IMG/VR virus record: IMGVR_UViG_3300032217_000353
Location: 1-29,199 of that record
Direction: 5' to 3' (one strand)
From: a virus
DNA length: 29,199 nt
Part shown: positions 14,043-20,795 of the stretch, one piece after another
Numbering within the stretch: the stretch's first letter is position 1
Layout of the letters: every line of letters starts with the position of its first letter
The notes under the pieces: generated by a model
Databases searched by the model: none
What the model was told of the DNA's origin: nothing
The model's input: the letters and a program-made list of their open reading frames with translations, nothing else
Translations under genes and position numbers: made by a program

Positions 14043-14491
14043 ACACAAAAGAAACCGATTACTTTGAAAGATACTTAACCTATCGCAAAAAGCACACAAA
14101 CTTATTAAAGAAGCAAGAAACAACAATTGCAAAATACGAGAAAGAAATATCCCGTTTGAAAAACCTACTCACAAAACCAATTGGCAAAGAAAAAGAAGAT
14201 GTGAAACTAATAATGATTTTAGAAGCAGTATGCAGCACAACCGAGATAATACCACACGATATTTTAGCACAGAATAGGCAACGTAACATTAGCATCGCAC
14301 GTCATTTGTTTTGCTATGTGGCATATAAGCATTATGGTTATTGTTTAACCGCAATTGGTAGGTTTTTAAACAAAGACCATAGCACTGTAATTAATAGCAT
14401 TTGCAAATATCAAAACTTTTTAGACTGCAATTACAAATTAGAAACAAATCACTATGCACAATGTAAAAGAATCTTATCAATTGGTGCTTAA
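14039..14491 (+). CDS. Stand-alone DnaA domain IV-like DNA-binding protein
   Basis: 150 residues. The N-terminal ~50 are charged and coiled-coil-like. Residues ~60-140 resemble the C-terminal DNA-binding domain of DnaA: RNISIARHLFCYVAYKHYG, TAIGRFLNKDHSTVINSI, including the K/RDHSTV signature that contacts DnaA boxes. The AAA+ ATPase part of DnaA is absent. The gene lies behind the helicase (ATGA overlap) and probably helps origin recognition, or blocks host DnaA by competing for DnaA boxes. The DnaA-IV identification is strong; the role is inference. Confidence 0.8.
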   Translation: MNTKETDYFERYLTYRKKHTNLLKKQETTIAKYEKEISRLKNLLTKPIGKEKEDVKLIMILEAVCSTTEIIPHDILAQNRQRNISIARHLFCYVAYKHYGYCLTAIGRFLNKDHSTVINSICKYQNFLDCNYKLETNHYAQCKRILSIGA

Positions 14492-14606
14492 TAAAGGCAA
14501 AGAAAGTGTAACCTGGTGTTTGCATACTTTAGAAGAAGTGGAGTACTATAGAAAAAAATATGAAAAAAAAGGATGGAAATTTTTTAATTTGAAAAAAGTT
14601 TTATAG
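14454..14606 (+). CDS. Short basic protein overlapping the DnaA-like gene end
   Basis: 50 residues, ATG 14454 to TAG 14606, in another frame than the DnaA-like gene and overlapping its last 38 bases. It is basic and aromatic (HTLEEVEYYRKKYEKKGWKF), with a Lys-rich C-terminus. Without it there would be a 117-base gap in an otherwise gapless operon, and the next start follows 2 bases after its stop, so the gene looks real. No family recognised. Confidence 0.5.
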   Translation: MHNVKESYQLVLNKGKESVTWCLHTLEEVEYYRKKYEKKGWKFFNLKKVL

Positions 14607-14608
14607 TT

Positions 14609-15112
14609 TTGTGTATCAAAGATAAAATTTTAATAGAAGTTGCCACATCAGAATGGTTAAAACAAGCAGCAAAAAACATTTGCCCATTACACCACGAAGA
14701 TTTGCAGCAGCACCTACTTTTAATTTTATGTGAGATGCCTGAATTTAAACTTATAGATTTACATAAAAACGGATATATAAAATACTTTTGCGTTAAAGTT
14801 ATGTTCAATCAAACTAAAAGTCCAAGACAAGCATTTAACAGACTGTTTGCGACTATTGGTGAATATGATGTAAATAGTTTAGATTTACAAGAAATAAATA
14901 GTTTAGAAGACAAAATAACAAAAGAGAACCAGTTAACCACGATTGAAAATGTAGTAAGCAAAAACCAATGGTACGAAAGAGAAATCTTCACCCAATGGTC
15001 AAATGGTAATTCAGCACGAAGTATCCATAGGCAAACGAAAATCTCATTACGTGAAGTGTTACGGGTAATTAAAGAAATAAAAGAACAAATAAACAATGAA
15101 TATAGCGATTGA
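14609..15112 (+). CDS. Sigma-factor-like protein
   Basis: 167 residues. The N-terminal half (EVATSEWLKQAAKN, HHEDLQQHLLLIL, IKYFCVKVMFNQTKS) resembles region 2 of small sigma factors, including the 'DLxQ' type helix that binds core polymerase. The C-terminal half ends with a region 4-like HTH (WSNGNSARSIHRQTKISLRE). Phages of Bacteroidota often carry such sigma-like proteins. The only reasonable start in this frame is TTG 14609, two bases after the previous stop; an ATG is not available early. It could redirect host RNA polymerase to phage late promoters, though it may instead be a terminase-like or DNA-binding protein with similar helices. Confidence 0.55.
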   Translation: MCIKDKILIEVATSEWLKQAAKNICPLHHEDLQQHLLLILCEMPEFKLIDLHKNGYIKYFCVKVMFNQTKSPRQAFNRLFATIGEYDVNSLDLQEINSLEDKITKENQLTTIENVVSKNQWYEREIFTQWSNGNSARSIHRQTKISLREVLRVIKEIKEQINNEYSD

Positions 15113-15320
15113 AATTTTAGGCATATCATCACTTGGATTTATATTTTCAAGTGTAGTAACACCAAACCTACCAAAGTGGTTTAAACGCAAACCATTGACT
15201 TGTGAAAGTTGTTTATCGTGGTGGTTAGGCATTGGGTATTTTTACGGACAATACAATTTAGCAGCAATTGTACCAGCAGCAATATGCTTTGTAGTTGCAT
15301 CTTTAATATGGAAATTATGA
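15096..15320 (+). CDS. Small two-helix membrane protein with CxxC motif
   Basis: 74 residues. It has an N-terminal membrane helix (about 4-22), a basic loop (KWFKRKPLTCESCLSWW) with a CxxC pair, and a second hydrophobic segment at ~50-70. A short 'KPxxCxxCxxxW' membrane protein is common in phages of aquatic hosts; role unknown. It overlaps the sigma-like gene by 17 bases and the next gene by ATGA. A holin role is possible but the lysis genes are elsewhere. Confidence 0.5.
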   Translation: MNIAIEILGISSLGFIFSSVVTPNLPKWFKRKPLTCESCLSWWLGIGYFYGQYNLAAIVPAAICFVVASLIWKL

Positions 15321-15628
15321 CAAACGAACAAATAGACTACATCTTAAGCGTAGAGCATCATCTACACACATTTAGAAAAACACAAGTGTTTAGATTAACA
15401 CCTGAAGAATCAATCAAAGTAAAAACCATTTACCACGAAGTAATGGGCAGTCCTATGCCAAGTTGTAGTACTTGTTTTATTGAACACTTTACATCAATAA
15501 TCATTCGTGCAAGGGCGATGAAAGAACAACAGATTCCAACCATTGACGATGTGCAACAAAAGGCATTGGAGTTGGCACAACTATCTGATGACGAACAAAA
15601 GATTACACCGATAAGAAAGAAGAAGTAA
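15317..15628 (+). CDS. Hypothetical helical protein
   Basis: 103 residues from ATG 15317, chosen because it overlaps the preceding stop as ATGA; ATG 15308 is possible and adds three residues. The sequence is helical with a Cys pair (PSCSTC) near residue 49 and a basic C-terminus (ITPIRKKK). No family recognised. Its stop shares a base with the HNH gene start (TAATG). Confidence 0.5.
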   Translation: MTNEQIDYILSVEHHLHTFRKTQVFRLTPEESIKVKTIYHEVMGSPMPSCSTCFIEHFTSIIIRARAMKEQQIPTIDDVQQKALELAQLSDDEQKITPIRKKK

Positions 15629-15888
15629 TGCAAAAACACACACAGATTTATATGCAACATTTCGGCTATGACTTATCCGATTTCTTGTGTTGTGAAATTT
15701 ATAGATGTCAAGCAGTAGATTTACACCATATCGAAGCAAGGGGAATGGGTGGTTCAAACGAACGTGATGTGATAGAAAACCTAATGGCACTATGTCGTGG
15801 TCACCATATATTTTACGGAGATAAAAAACAATACAAACAAATGTTAATAGATACACATTTAAAATTTATGCAAGAAAATGGAAAATAG
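15628..15888 (+). CDS. HNH endonuclease
   Basis: 86 residues. Zinc-like Cys pair CEIYRC (residues 22-27), then VDLHHIEARGMGG (His pair of the HNH motif at 33-34), then Asn in ENLMALCRGHH and the final His. This is a compact HNH nuclease. Such enzymes near the terminase genes, as in HK97 gp74, often take part in DNA packaging; a homing function is the alternative, but it is not inserted in another gene. It overlaps the methyltransferase start by 11 bases. Confidence 0.8.
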   Translation: MQKHTQIYMQHFGYDLSDFLCCEIYRCQAVDLHHIEARGMGGSNERDVIENLMALCRGHHIFYGDKKQYKQMLIDTHLKFMQENGK

Positions 15889-16447
15889 TTTTGGTGGGTT
15901 ATGGGATGATAAAAAATGCTTTGACTACGAAATGGCAAATCAAATACGTTTAGACAACGAAGGATTTGTCAATATGTTTCGTGCGACTGCAAACAAAGTA
16001 GCAGAACTTGTAGAATTTAAAACTTTTGCTGACATCGGTGGTGGTGTAGGTACGTATTCACTGGCGATGAAAGAAATAGACAAGCACGTGACTTACTACG
16101 ATTTAAATCAACATCACTTACATTATGCTATGTTACACGGTGTCGCAAATGTTTACAATAAATGCGACATCACAGAAACAAAAATCACGGCAGATTTAGT
16201 AGCTTGTATTGAAGTAATGGAACACATCACAGATGACAAACTACATAGAATGCTATACAACATAAATTGCAAGTACTTTCATTTTAGCAGTACACCACAT
16301 TTAAGCAATTTTGACGAAGAATGGGGACACATTAACATCAAACAAGAAGCAGAGTGGATTGCATTTTTTGAACTGCACAACTACGAATTATTAACTAAAA
16401 TTGAAGTGCCTACAACCTGGTCACTTTTATTCAAGAAAAACAATTGA
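15878..16447 (+). CDS. Class I SAM-dependent methyltransferase
   Basis: 189 residues with the SAM-binding glycine loop FADIGGGVGTYSL (about 49-61), an acidic ribose-contact strand end (VTYYDLNQ) and a post-motif III region (DLVACIEVMEHITDD). The target is unknown: the motifs of DNA adenine (DPPY/NPPY) or cytosine methylases (PC) are not visible, so it may modify a small molecule, sugar, or protein. The C-terminal part (TPHLSNFDEEWGHIN) resembles methyltransferases in surface-glycan clusters, which fits the glycosyltransferase 1.2 kb downstream. Overlaps the HNH gene by 11 bases. Confidence 0.78.
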   Translation: MENSFGGLWDDKKCFDYEMANQIRLDNEGFVNMFRATANKVAELVEFKTFADIGGGVGTYSLAMKEIDKHVTYYDLNQHHLHYAMLHGVANVYNKCDITETKITADLVACIEVMEHITDDKLHRMLYNINCKYFHFSSTPHLSNFDEEWGHINIKQEAEWIAFFELHNYELLTKIEVPTTWSLLFKKNN

Positions 16448-16457
16448 AAAACAACTG

Positions 16458-16838
16458 ATGGCAGATAGATTAGACAACCTAAAAAAAGCAAGTGGATTTG
16501 ATAAAAACCCACAGAATATTAACACACAAGGTAGACCAAAGAAAATAGTTACCAAACTAAAAGAATTGGGATATTCTAAGGACGATATAAATCAAACTTA
16601 TATGAATATGTGTGCAATGAATAGGCAAGAATTAGAAGGCATTGACAAGGACAAAACTGGTCAATACACAATTATTGAACAAATCATTGCGGGTTCACTT
16701 ACAAAAGCCCACGATAAAAATTCATTGTACAATCTTGAAGCATTGGTAACACGTGTACACGGCAAACCAAAAGAAACAGTTGACAACAATATTAAAACAG
16801 ACGAACCGATTACCATCACTTTAAACTTGAAGCAATGA
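16458..16838 (+). CDS. Small terminase-like DNA-binding protein
   Basis: 126 residues from ATG 16458; the longer frame from 16401 would overlap the methyltransferase and adds no motif. The N-terminus (SGFDKNPQNINTQGRPKK) is typical of DUF5681-like and small terminase-like phage proteins, where a 'GRPK' basic motif precedes helices. The C-terminus (GKPKETVDNN, then a Thr-rich end) is also common in this group. It probably recognises phage DNA for the large terminase about 2 kb downstream. Genes between the two are small. The call is good by position and motif but not certain. Confidence 0.65.
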   Translation: MADRLDNLKKASGFDKNPQNINTQGRPKKIVTKLKELGYSKDDINQTYMNMCAMNRQELEGIDKDKTGQYTIIEQIIAGSLTKAHDKNSLYNLEALVTRVHGKPKETVDNNIKTDEPITITLNLKQ

Positions 16839-16978
16839 CCGAAAAAGAAGCAATTATAATTTTGACGTATTACAACGACTGGCGAATGGGTGAAGATATT
16901 CCAATGCAAGAACCAGCAGTAATAACCGAAGCATTAAAAACTATTATACAAGCATATTATAAAAACTTAACAAAATGA
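16835..16978 (+). CDS. Very small hypothetical protein
   Basis: 47 residues from ATG 16835, overlapping the small terminase-like stop (ATGA) and overlapping the next start by ATGA. It is acidic and helical (TYYNDWRMGEDIPMQEP, then EALKTIIQAYYKNL). The tight overlaps at both ends are the main evidence that it is real. No family recognised. Confidence 0.55.
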   Translation: MTEKEAIIILTYYNDWRMGEDIPMQEPAVITEALKTIIQAYYKNLTK

Positions 16979-17202
16979 CAGAAACAATTTATTTAGGCAA
17001 TGCGTGGGAAGACCAATATGGTTTGAACGTATCAATCAATCTTGAAAAACTAAACCAAGCAATCTCAACTGGCAAACTTGAAAAGAACCAGTATGGTGAT
17101 GTGAAAATAAGATTAGGCAAACTTAAGCAACCAAACGAAAAGTCTAAAGCTACTCATTATGTGGCAGTACCTAAACCAAAGAATGATAGTCTACCGTTCT
17201 AA
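16975..17202 (+). CDS. Small hypothetical protein with SSB-like C-terminal tip
   Basis: 75 residues. The centre is beta-like (NVSINLEKLNQAIS, KNQYGDVKIRLGK), followed by a basic part and a final NDSLPF. That tip resembles the acidic-Pro-Phe ends of single-strand DNA-binding proteins (DDIPF type), which recruit partners, though it has only one acidic residue. A small single-strand binding or replication accessory protein is possible. Start by ATGA overlap. Confidence 0.5.
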   Translation: MTETIYLGNAWEDQYGLNVSINLEKLNQAISTGKLEKNQYGDVKIRLGKLKQPNEKSKATHYVAVPKPKNDSLPF

Positions 17203-17204
17203 TG

Positions 17205-17219
17205 TCAGTTTAAAACTGA
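17205..17219. promoter_or_regulatory. Perfect 15-bp palindrome, operator candidate
   Basis: TCAGTTT-A-AAACTGA fills the 27-base gap between two genes that otherwise belong to a tightly packed run. There is no T-run on the + strand, so a terminator is unlikely. It may bind a dimeric regulator. Confidence 0.45.
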
Positions 17220-17229
17220 TAATACTACT

Positions 17230-17451
17230 ATGGAAGCAATATTAAAATACAATTTACCTGATGACCAATTAGACTTTGATACGGCAGTCAATGGTGCAAA
17301 ATGGATGGCTGCAATGTGGCAACTTGACCAATGGTTAAGGGCACAAACTAAACACGCACCCGATACAATGAGTGCAGATACATTTACGTCATTTGAACAA
17401 AGCCGAGATATGCTACACGAAATACTACAAGAAAATAGTTTAAAGTTATGA
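17230..17451 (+). CDS. Small conserved phage protein of unknown function
   Basis: 73 residues. The pattern (KYNLPDDQLDFDTAVNGAKW, then MWQLDQWLRAQTKH) is a widely distributed short phage protein that I have seen in many siphophage genomes without a known role. It is helical, with tryptophans at regular spacing. It begins 10 bases after the palindrome and overlaps the next gene by 4 bases. Confidence 0.6.
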   Translation: MEAILKYNLPDDQLDFDTAVNGAKWMAAMWQLDQWLRAQTKHAPDTMSADTFTSFEQSRDMLHEILQENSLKL

Positions 17452-17633
17452 AAGTATCTTGGAGATTAACCAGCGAACAATTACCAAGCGATGACCGTGA
17501 AGTATTAGGCATTTTTATGTATTGCAAAAAACTATGCTACTTTGATGGGGATATTTGGGTTGATTCTATTTCGGAGATTATAATACCACCACCGATTTGG
17601 TGGATGCACATACCATTAACACCAGGTGAATGA
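17448..17633 (+). CDS. DUF551-like protein
   Basis: 61 residues. It matches the DUF551 pattern: WRLTSEQLPSDDREVLGIF at the N-terminus, a Cys-Tyr-Phe-Asp strand (LCYFDGDIWVD) and WWMHIPLTPGE at the C-terminus. The domain is common in phages and prophages; its function is unknown. It overlaps the previous and next genes by 4 bases each. Confidence 0.8.
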   Translation: MKVSWRLTSEQLPSDDREVLGIFMYCKKLCYFDGDIWVDSISEIIIPPPIWWMHIPLTPGE

Positions 17634-18649
17634 AGATATTAGTATTAATGGATAATACAAGTGGGGTAAGTTTTCATAGACTATTTACCCCATATGCTAA
17701 AATGCAGCAAGATTATGACATTCAAGTAGACGTTTCACAACTGCCAACCGATTGGATAAACATAGACTACACCCAATATGATGTAGTTATATTCAATAGA
17801 TGGTGTGGAATTTACCAATACAACGTATTTGAAGCAATATTAAAGGCAAAGTGTAAGTTAGTATGCGACATAGACGATTATTGGGTTATCCCACGTTCAA
17901 ACCCAGCATTCAAGTTCTACAAGAAAGTTATCAAGAACTGCGTAAAAGATGCAATGGGACTTGCAGATATTGTCACGTGTTCAACTGACCACCTTGCAAG
18001 TAAGGTAAAAGAATTTAACGAAAATACAATCACGTTTCCCAACGCTTTAAACTTAAAGGATGAGCAATGGAATTTACCAAAACAAAAGGGTGATAAACTT
18101 CGTGTTGGATGGGTTGGTGGTATTACACACCTTGAAGATTTAAGATGCGTAGGTGATGCAGTAAAACAATTCTGCGAAGACTTTGATGCTGAATTTTATA
18201 TGTGTGGGTATCATAGCGATTCTGTAGAATGGCATCAATGCGAAAAGGCAATTACTGGTGTAGGTTTAGACCAACGTCCTGAATGGTTTAAAACAGTACT
18301 TGGTACACGTGCAGATTTGTACGGACAATCATATGCGTTATTTGACTTTTGTATTGCACCATTGCGTGAAGATAATTTCAATCAATATAAAAGCGAATTA
18401 AAAATAGTAGAAGCAGCAGCATATCAATTGCCTATAATTTGTAGTGATGTCAAGCCATACAATTTCCACGCATTAAATAGTGGCATTTTGCTTTGTCCAA
18501 ATACTTTTGAGAATTGGTATTCTTATTTAAGACATATGAAAGCTACAATTGAACGTGGGCAATTAAATACAGACTACTGCAATAAACACCACAACTTAAA
18601 AACCATCAATGAGCAACGATATAAAATGCTTGTAGAACTATGCAAATAA
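17630..18649 (+). CDS. GT4-like glycosyltransferase
   Basis: 339 residues of GT-B fold. The N-terminal domain starts MKILVLMDNTSGVSFHRLF, with a Gly-x-x-x-His-Arg pattern, and includes DIDDYWVIPRSNP near residue 84. The C-terminal domain has LRVGWVGGITHLEDL around 162 and the nucleotide-sugar motif SELKIVEAAAYQLPIICSD, with the E-x7-E type pattern. It transfers a sugar from an activated donor to an unknown acceptor: phage virion protein, phage DNA or a host glycan. There is no signal peptide. It overlaps the terminase start by 10 bases, and the methyltransferase upstream could modify the same glycan. Confidence 0.8.
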   Translation: MKILVLMDNTSGVSFHRLFTPYAKMQQDYDIQVDVSQLPTDWINIDYTQYDVVIFNRWCGIYQYNVFEAILKAKCKLVCDIDDYWVIPRSNPAFKFYKKVIKNCVKDAMGLADIVTCSTDHLASKVKEFNENTITFPNALNLKDEQWNLPKQKGDKLRVGWVGGITHLEDLRCVGDAVKQFCEDFDAEFYMCGYHSDSVEWHQCEKAITGVGLDQRPEWFKTVLGTRADLYGQSYALFDFCIAPLREDNFNQYKSELKIVEAAAYQLPIICSDVKPYNFHALNSGILLCPNTFENWYSYLRHMKATIERGQLNTDYCNKHHNLKTINEQRYKMLVELCK

Positions 18650-19827
18650 ACTATCAAAGACCATTTTTAACGACTTACCAACAAGCTATCTTGGATGCAC
18701 CTGAACGCTACACGATAACGGCAGCAGCAACCAAGTGTGGTAAAACGGCAAGTCATATCATATGGATTTTTGAACAAGCATTGCAATTAAAAGACAATCA
18801 GTCGGTATGGTGGATTGCACCAGTTTACCAACAAGCAGAGATTGCATTTCGTAGAATGAAAGCGCAAGTAAGTGAAAAGGACTTCTTTATTTCAAACGAA
18901 AGTAAATTGACATTGATATTACCAAATGGTGCAAGAATAGAATTTAAGAGTGCGGAAAAACCCGACAACTTATATGGGGATGACGTGTATGCAGCAGTGG
19001 TAGACGAGGCAAGTCGTATGCGTGAAGAAAGTTGGTATGCACTACGTACAACACTAACCGCAACCAAAGGCAAGTGCAAAATGATTGGTAACGTAAAAGG
19101 CAAAAAGAATTGGTTTTACAAATTGGGTGAACGTGCAAGACTTGGCGAACCTGATTACAAGTTTTTTAAGATAACGGCATACGATGCTGCAAAAGAAGGC
19201 ATTTTAGATATCGAAGAAATAGAACAAGCAAAGAAAGATTTACCCGAATTTGTATTTAGGGAACTTTATTTGGCAGAACCAAGCGATGACAATAGCAATC
19301 CATTTGGATTGGACAATATTCGTAAATGCTATGCACCATTATCTACTGGTACACCAATTGCATTCGGCATAGATTTGGCAAAATACACGGATTGGACTGT
19401 CATAACGGGGTTAGATAATCAAAATAGGGTTTGCTATACTGAAAGATTTCAAGGTGATTGGATGCAAACTAAACAAAAAATCATTAATGTCGTAGGTAGA
19501 ATACCAGCACACATTGACGCAACGGGTGTAGGTGACCCAATTGTAGAAGATTTGCAACGCATTTTGCCAAATATCAAAGGGTTTAAATACACAAGTCAAA
19601 GCAAACAACAATTAATGGAAGGTTTAGTGATGGAAATACAACAACATAGTATATTTTTTCCTGAAGAACCATACGGATTTGAGTTAGAAAACTTTGAGTA
19701 TGAGTACACACGTACTGGAGTTAAGTATTCTGCACCGAGTGGAATGCACGATGACGCAGTAAATAGCATTGCATTAGCAAACGATTGTAAAAAACATAAC
19801 CGCAAAGGTACATTTGCATTCTCATAA
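18640..19827 (+). CDS. terL: Terminase large subunit
   Basis: 395 residues. ATPase motifs: Walker A-like TKCGKT (31-36) and Walker B AAVVDEAS (118-125). Nuclease (RNase H-like) motifs: GIDLAK (Asp245), HIDATG (Asp293) and MHDDAVNS (Asp371/372). The protein pumps DNA into the head through the portal and cuts the concatemer. Length is near the lower end for the family. It overlaps the glycosyltransferase by 10 bases and shares one base with the tail chaperone-like gene. Confidence 0.93.
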   Translation: MQINYQRPFLTTYQQAILDAPERYTITAAATKCGKTASHIIWIFEQALQLKDNQSVWWIAPVYQQAEIAFRRMKAQVSEKDFFISNESKLTLILPNGARIEFKSAEKPDNLYGDDVYAAVVDEASRMREESWYALRTTLTATKGKCKMIGNVKGKKNWFYKLGERARLGEPDYKFFKITAYDAAKEGILDIEEIEQAKKDLPEFVFRELYLAEPSDDNSNPFGLDNIRKCYAPLSTGTPIAFGIDLAKYTDWTVITGLDNQNRVCYTERFQGDWMQTKQKIINVVGRIPAHIDATGVGDPIVEDLQRILPNIKGFKYTSQSKQQLMEGLVMEIQQHSIFFPEEPYGFELENFEYEYTRTGVKYSAPSGMHDDAVNSIALANDCKKHNRKGTFAFS

Positions 19828-20381
19828 TGATAACGATACAACAATTACAAGAACTAAAAGAGATTGAAGACTACAATCCATTAGAAAAAGCCATTCACAC
19901 TATTTGCATAGTTGACAATAAGATTATTGACGATGTCGAAAATATGACTGTCAAAGATTTGTTTGCACGATTCAATCAAATAGATATTACACCACGTGAA
20001 AACTTGAAGTTTAATTTTAAGTTAAAAGGTAGACGTTTTAAAATGATTCCCAATGCAACGGAAATGCAAGGACAACACTTTATTTCTTTGCAGCAATATA
20101 GTAGCGATGAGATAGTAAACAACTTGCACAAAATAATGGCAATGCTAACTACCGAAGTCAATATATTTGGCAAACCTAAAAAAGTTAAAAACCTTGCAAA
20201 GAATTTTGAAGATGTAAGTGAACTATTTTTGTCGATGCCATACGACATTGCAAATACTTATTCGCTTTTTTTTTCGCAACTTTATCCGAAGTTGTTGGAA
20301 AGTACTCAGGACTTTTTGATAGCGAAGGTGAAGGAAATGGAACAAGAAGCAATCCAATTCAAAGCTGGTTTGAAATCGTAG
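19827..20381 (+). CDS. Tail assembly chaperone-like protein, short form
   Basis: 184 residues in frame 0. It is helical with a central basic beta motif (KFNFKLKGRRFKMIP near residue 62). I recognise this type from Bacteroidota phages. At 20266-20274 there are nine T residues, after which the -1 frame stays open to 20554, a layout like the lambda G/GT pair. The frame-0 product ends 36 codons later. A chaperone would bind the tape measure during tail assembly. The tape measure here is 4 kb downstream, with two baseplate genes between, so the position is not classical. Confidence 0.6.
   Translation: MITIQQLQELKEIEDYNPLEKAIHTICIVDNKIIDDVENMTVKDLFARFNQIDITPRENLKFNFKLKGRRFKMIPNATEMQGQHFISLQQYSSDEIVNNLHKIMAMLTTEVNIFGKPKKVKNLAKNFEDVSELFLSMPYDIANTYSLFFSQLYPKLLESTQDFLIAKVKEMEQEAIQFKAGLKS
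20266..20274 (+). other. T9 slippery run, candidate programmed -1 frameshift site
   Basis: The coding frame reads C-TT TTT TTT T-CG through nine T residues. Two tandem TTT codons allow re-pairing after a one-base backward slip. The -1 frame is open from about 20218 to 20554, and a product of 242 residues (149 + 93) would result. A homopolymer length error in the assembly would give the same picture. Confidence 0.6.
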
Positions 20382-20554
20382 ACAAGGTTTGTAGTGGCAG
20401 ACGTGAACAATGGGATAGCATTTTAACTATGGATTTGATTGAATTTTTAAACACAGTAAGTTTTTACACAAGCCAATGGAATGACTTTAACAAAGAAATG
20501 AAACGAGTTACCACATTTGAGGGTGCAGTTATGTTGTATTTAACAAAAATATAG
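20273..20554 (+). CDS. -1 frame extension of the tail assembly chaperone (GT-like)
   Basis: 93 codons in the -1 frame after the T9 run, with no good start codon of their own before residue 53 (an internal ATG). The peptide looks like real protein: IQSWFEIVDKVCSGRREQWD near residue 29, then LTMDLIEFLNTVSFY and a final helix, similar to the T domain of G/GT-type chaperones in which a Trp-rich helical segment follows a flexible Gly/Glu/Asn-rich linker. It fills what would otherwise be a 170-base gap after 20381 and ends exactly before the next promoter -7 box. Translation by frameshift is inferred. Confidence 0.6.
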   Translation, partial: FATLSEVVGKYSGLFDSEGEGNGTRSNPIQSWFEIVDKVCSGRREQWDSILTMDLIEFLNTVSFYTSQWNDFNKEMKRVTTFEGAVMLYLTKI

Positions 20555-20562
20555 TATATTTG
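20555..20562 (+). promoter_or_regulatory. Promoter -7 box TATATTTG before the control region
   Basis: The box begins at the base after the frameshift extension stop. A -33-like TTG lies at 20534-20536 with an 18-base spacer. The transcript would start near 20567 and meet an intrinsic terminator after about 55 nt, so it is either a tiny RNA or an attenuated leader for the tail operon. Confidence 0.65.
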
Positions 20563-20589
20563 TATTAATCTTTCCATATTTTTTCCATA

Positions 20590-20622
20590 CCCTTGTAGTC
20601 TAATTAGCTATGAGGGTTTTTT
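20590..20622 (+). terminator. Intrinsic terminator in the control region
   Basis: CCCTTGTAG (20590-20598) pairs with CTATGAGGG (20608-20616), nine pairs including two G-U, followed by TTTTTT (20617-20622). The 9-base loop contains CTAATTAG, itself a palindrome. It terminates the packaging/chaperone transcript and the short transcript from the promoter at 20555. Confidence 0.85.
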
Positions 20623-20720
20623 ATGTTACAAAATGACGGGTTTATGCTACATTAAAGGCACATTATGGTGCTAATGTATGGTATTGCATTCGTATATTTA
20701 CCAATATTTGCGTAGTAAAA

Positions 20721-20780
20721 TATATGCGATAAGGTATAATATACATTGACAATGCAATTTTATATGCAATAGGGTATAAA
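20721..20780 (+). repeat. Two 20-bp direct repeats with 40-bp spacing
   Basis: The copies at 20721-20740 and 20761-20780 differ at three positions. A start-to-start distance of 40 bases is close to four helical turns, so proteins bound to both copies would lie on the same DNA face, as with iterons or tandem operators. Confidence 0.7.
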
Positions 20781-20795
20781 TGTAACCAGTTACAT
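20780..20795. promoter_or_regulatory. 16-bp perfect palindrome, operator candidate
   Basis: ATGTAACCAGTTACAT is fully self-complementary except the CA centre. It starts at the last base of the second direct repeat and ends 37 bases before the GTG of the tail protein gene. A dimeric regulator site is likely. Confidence 0.6.
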
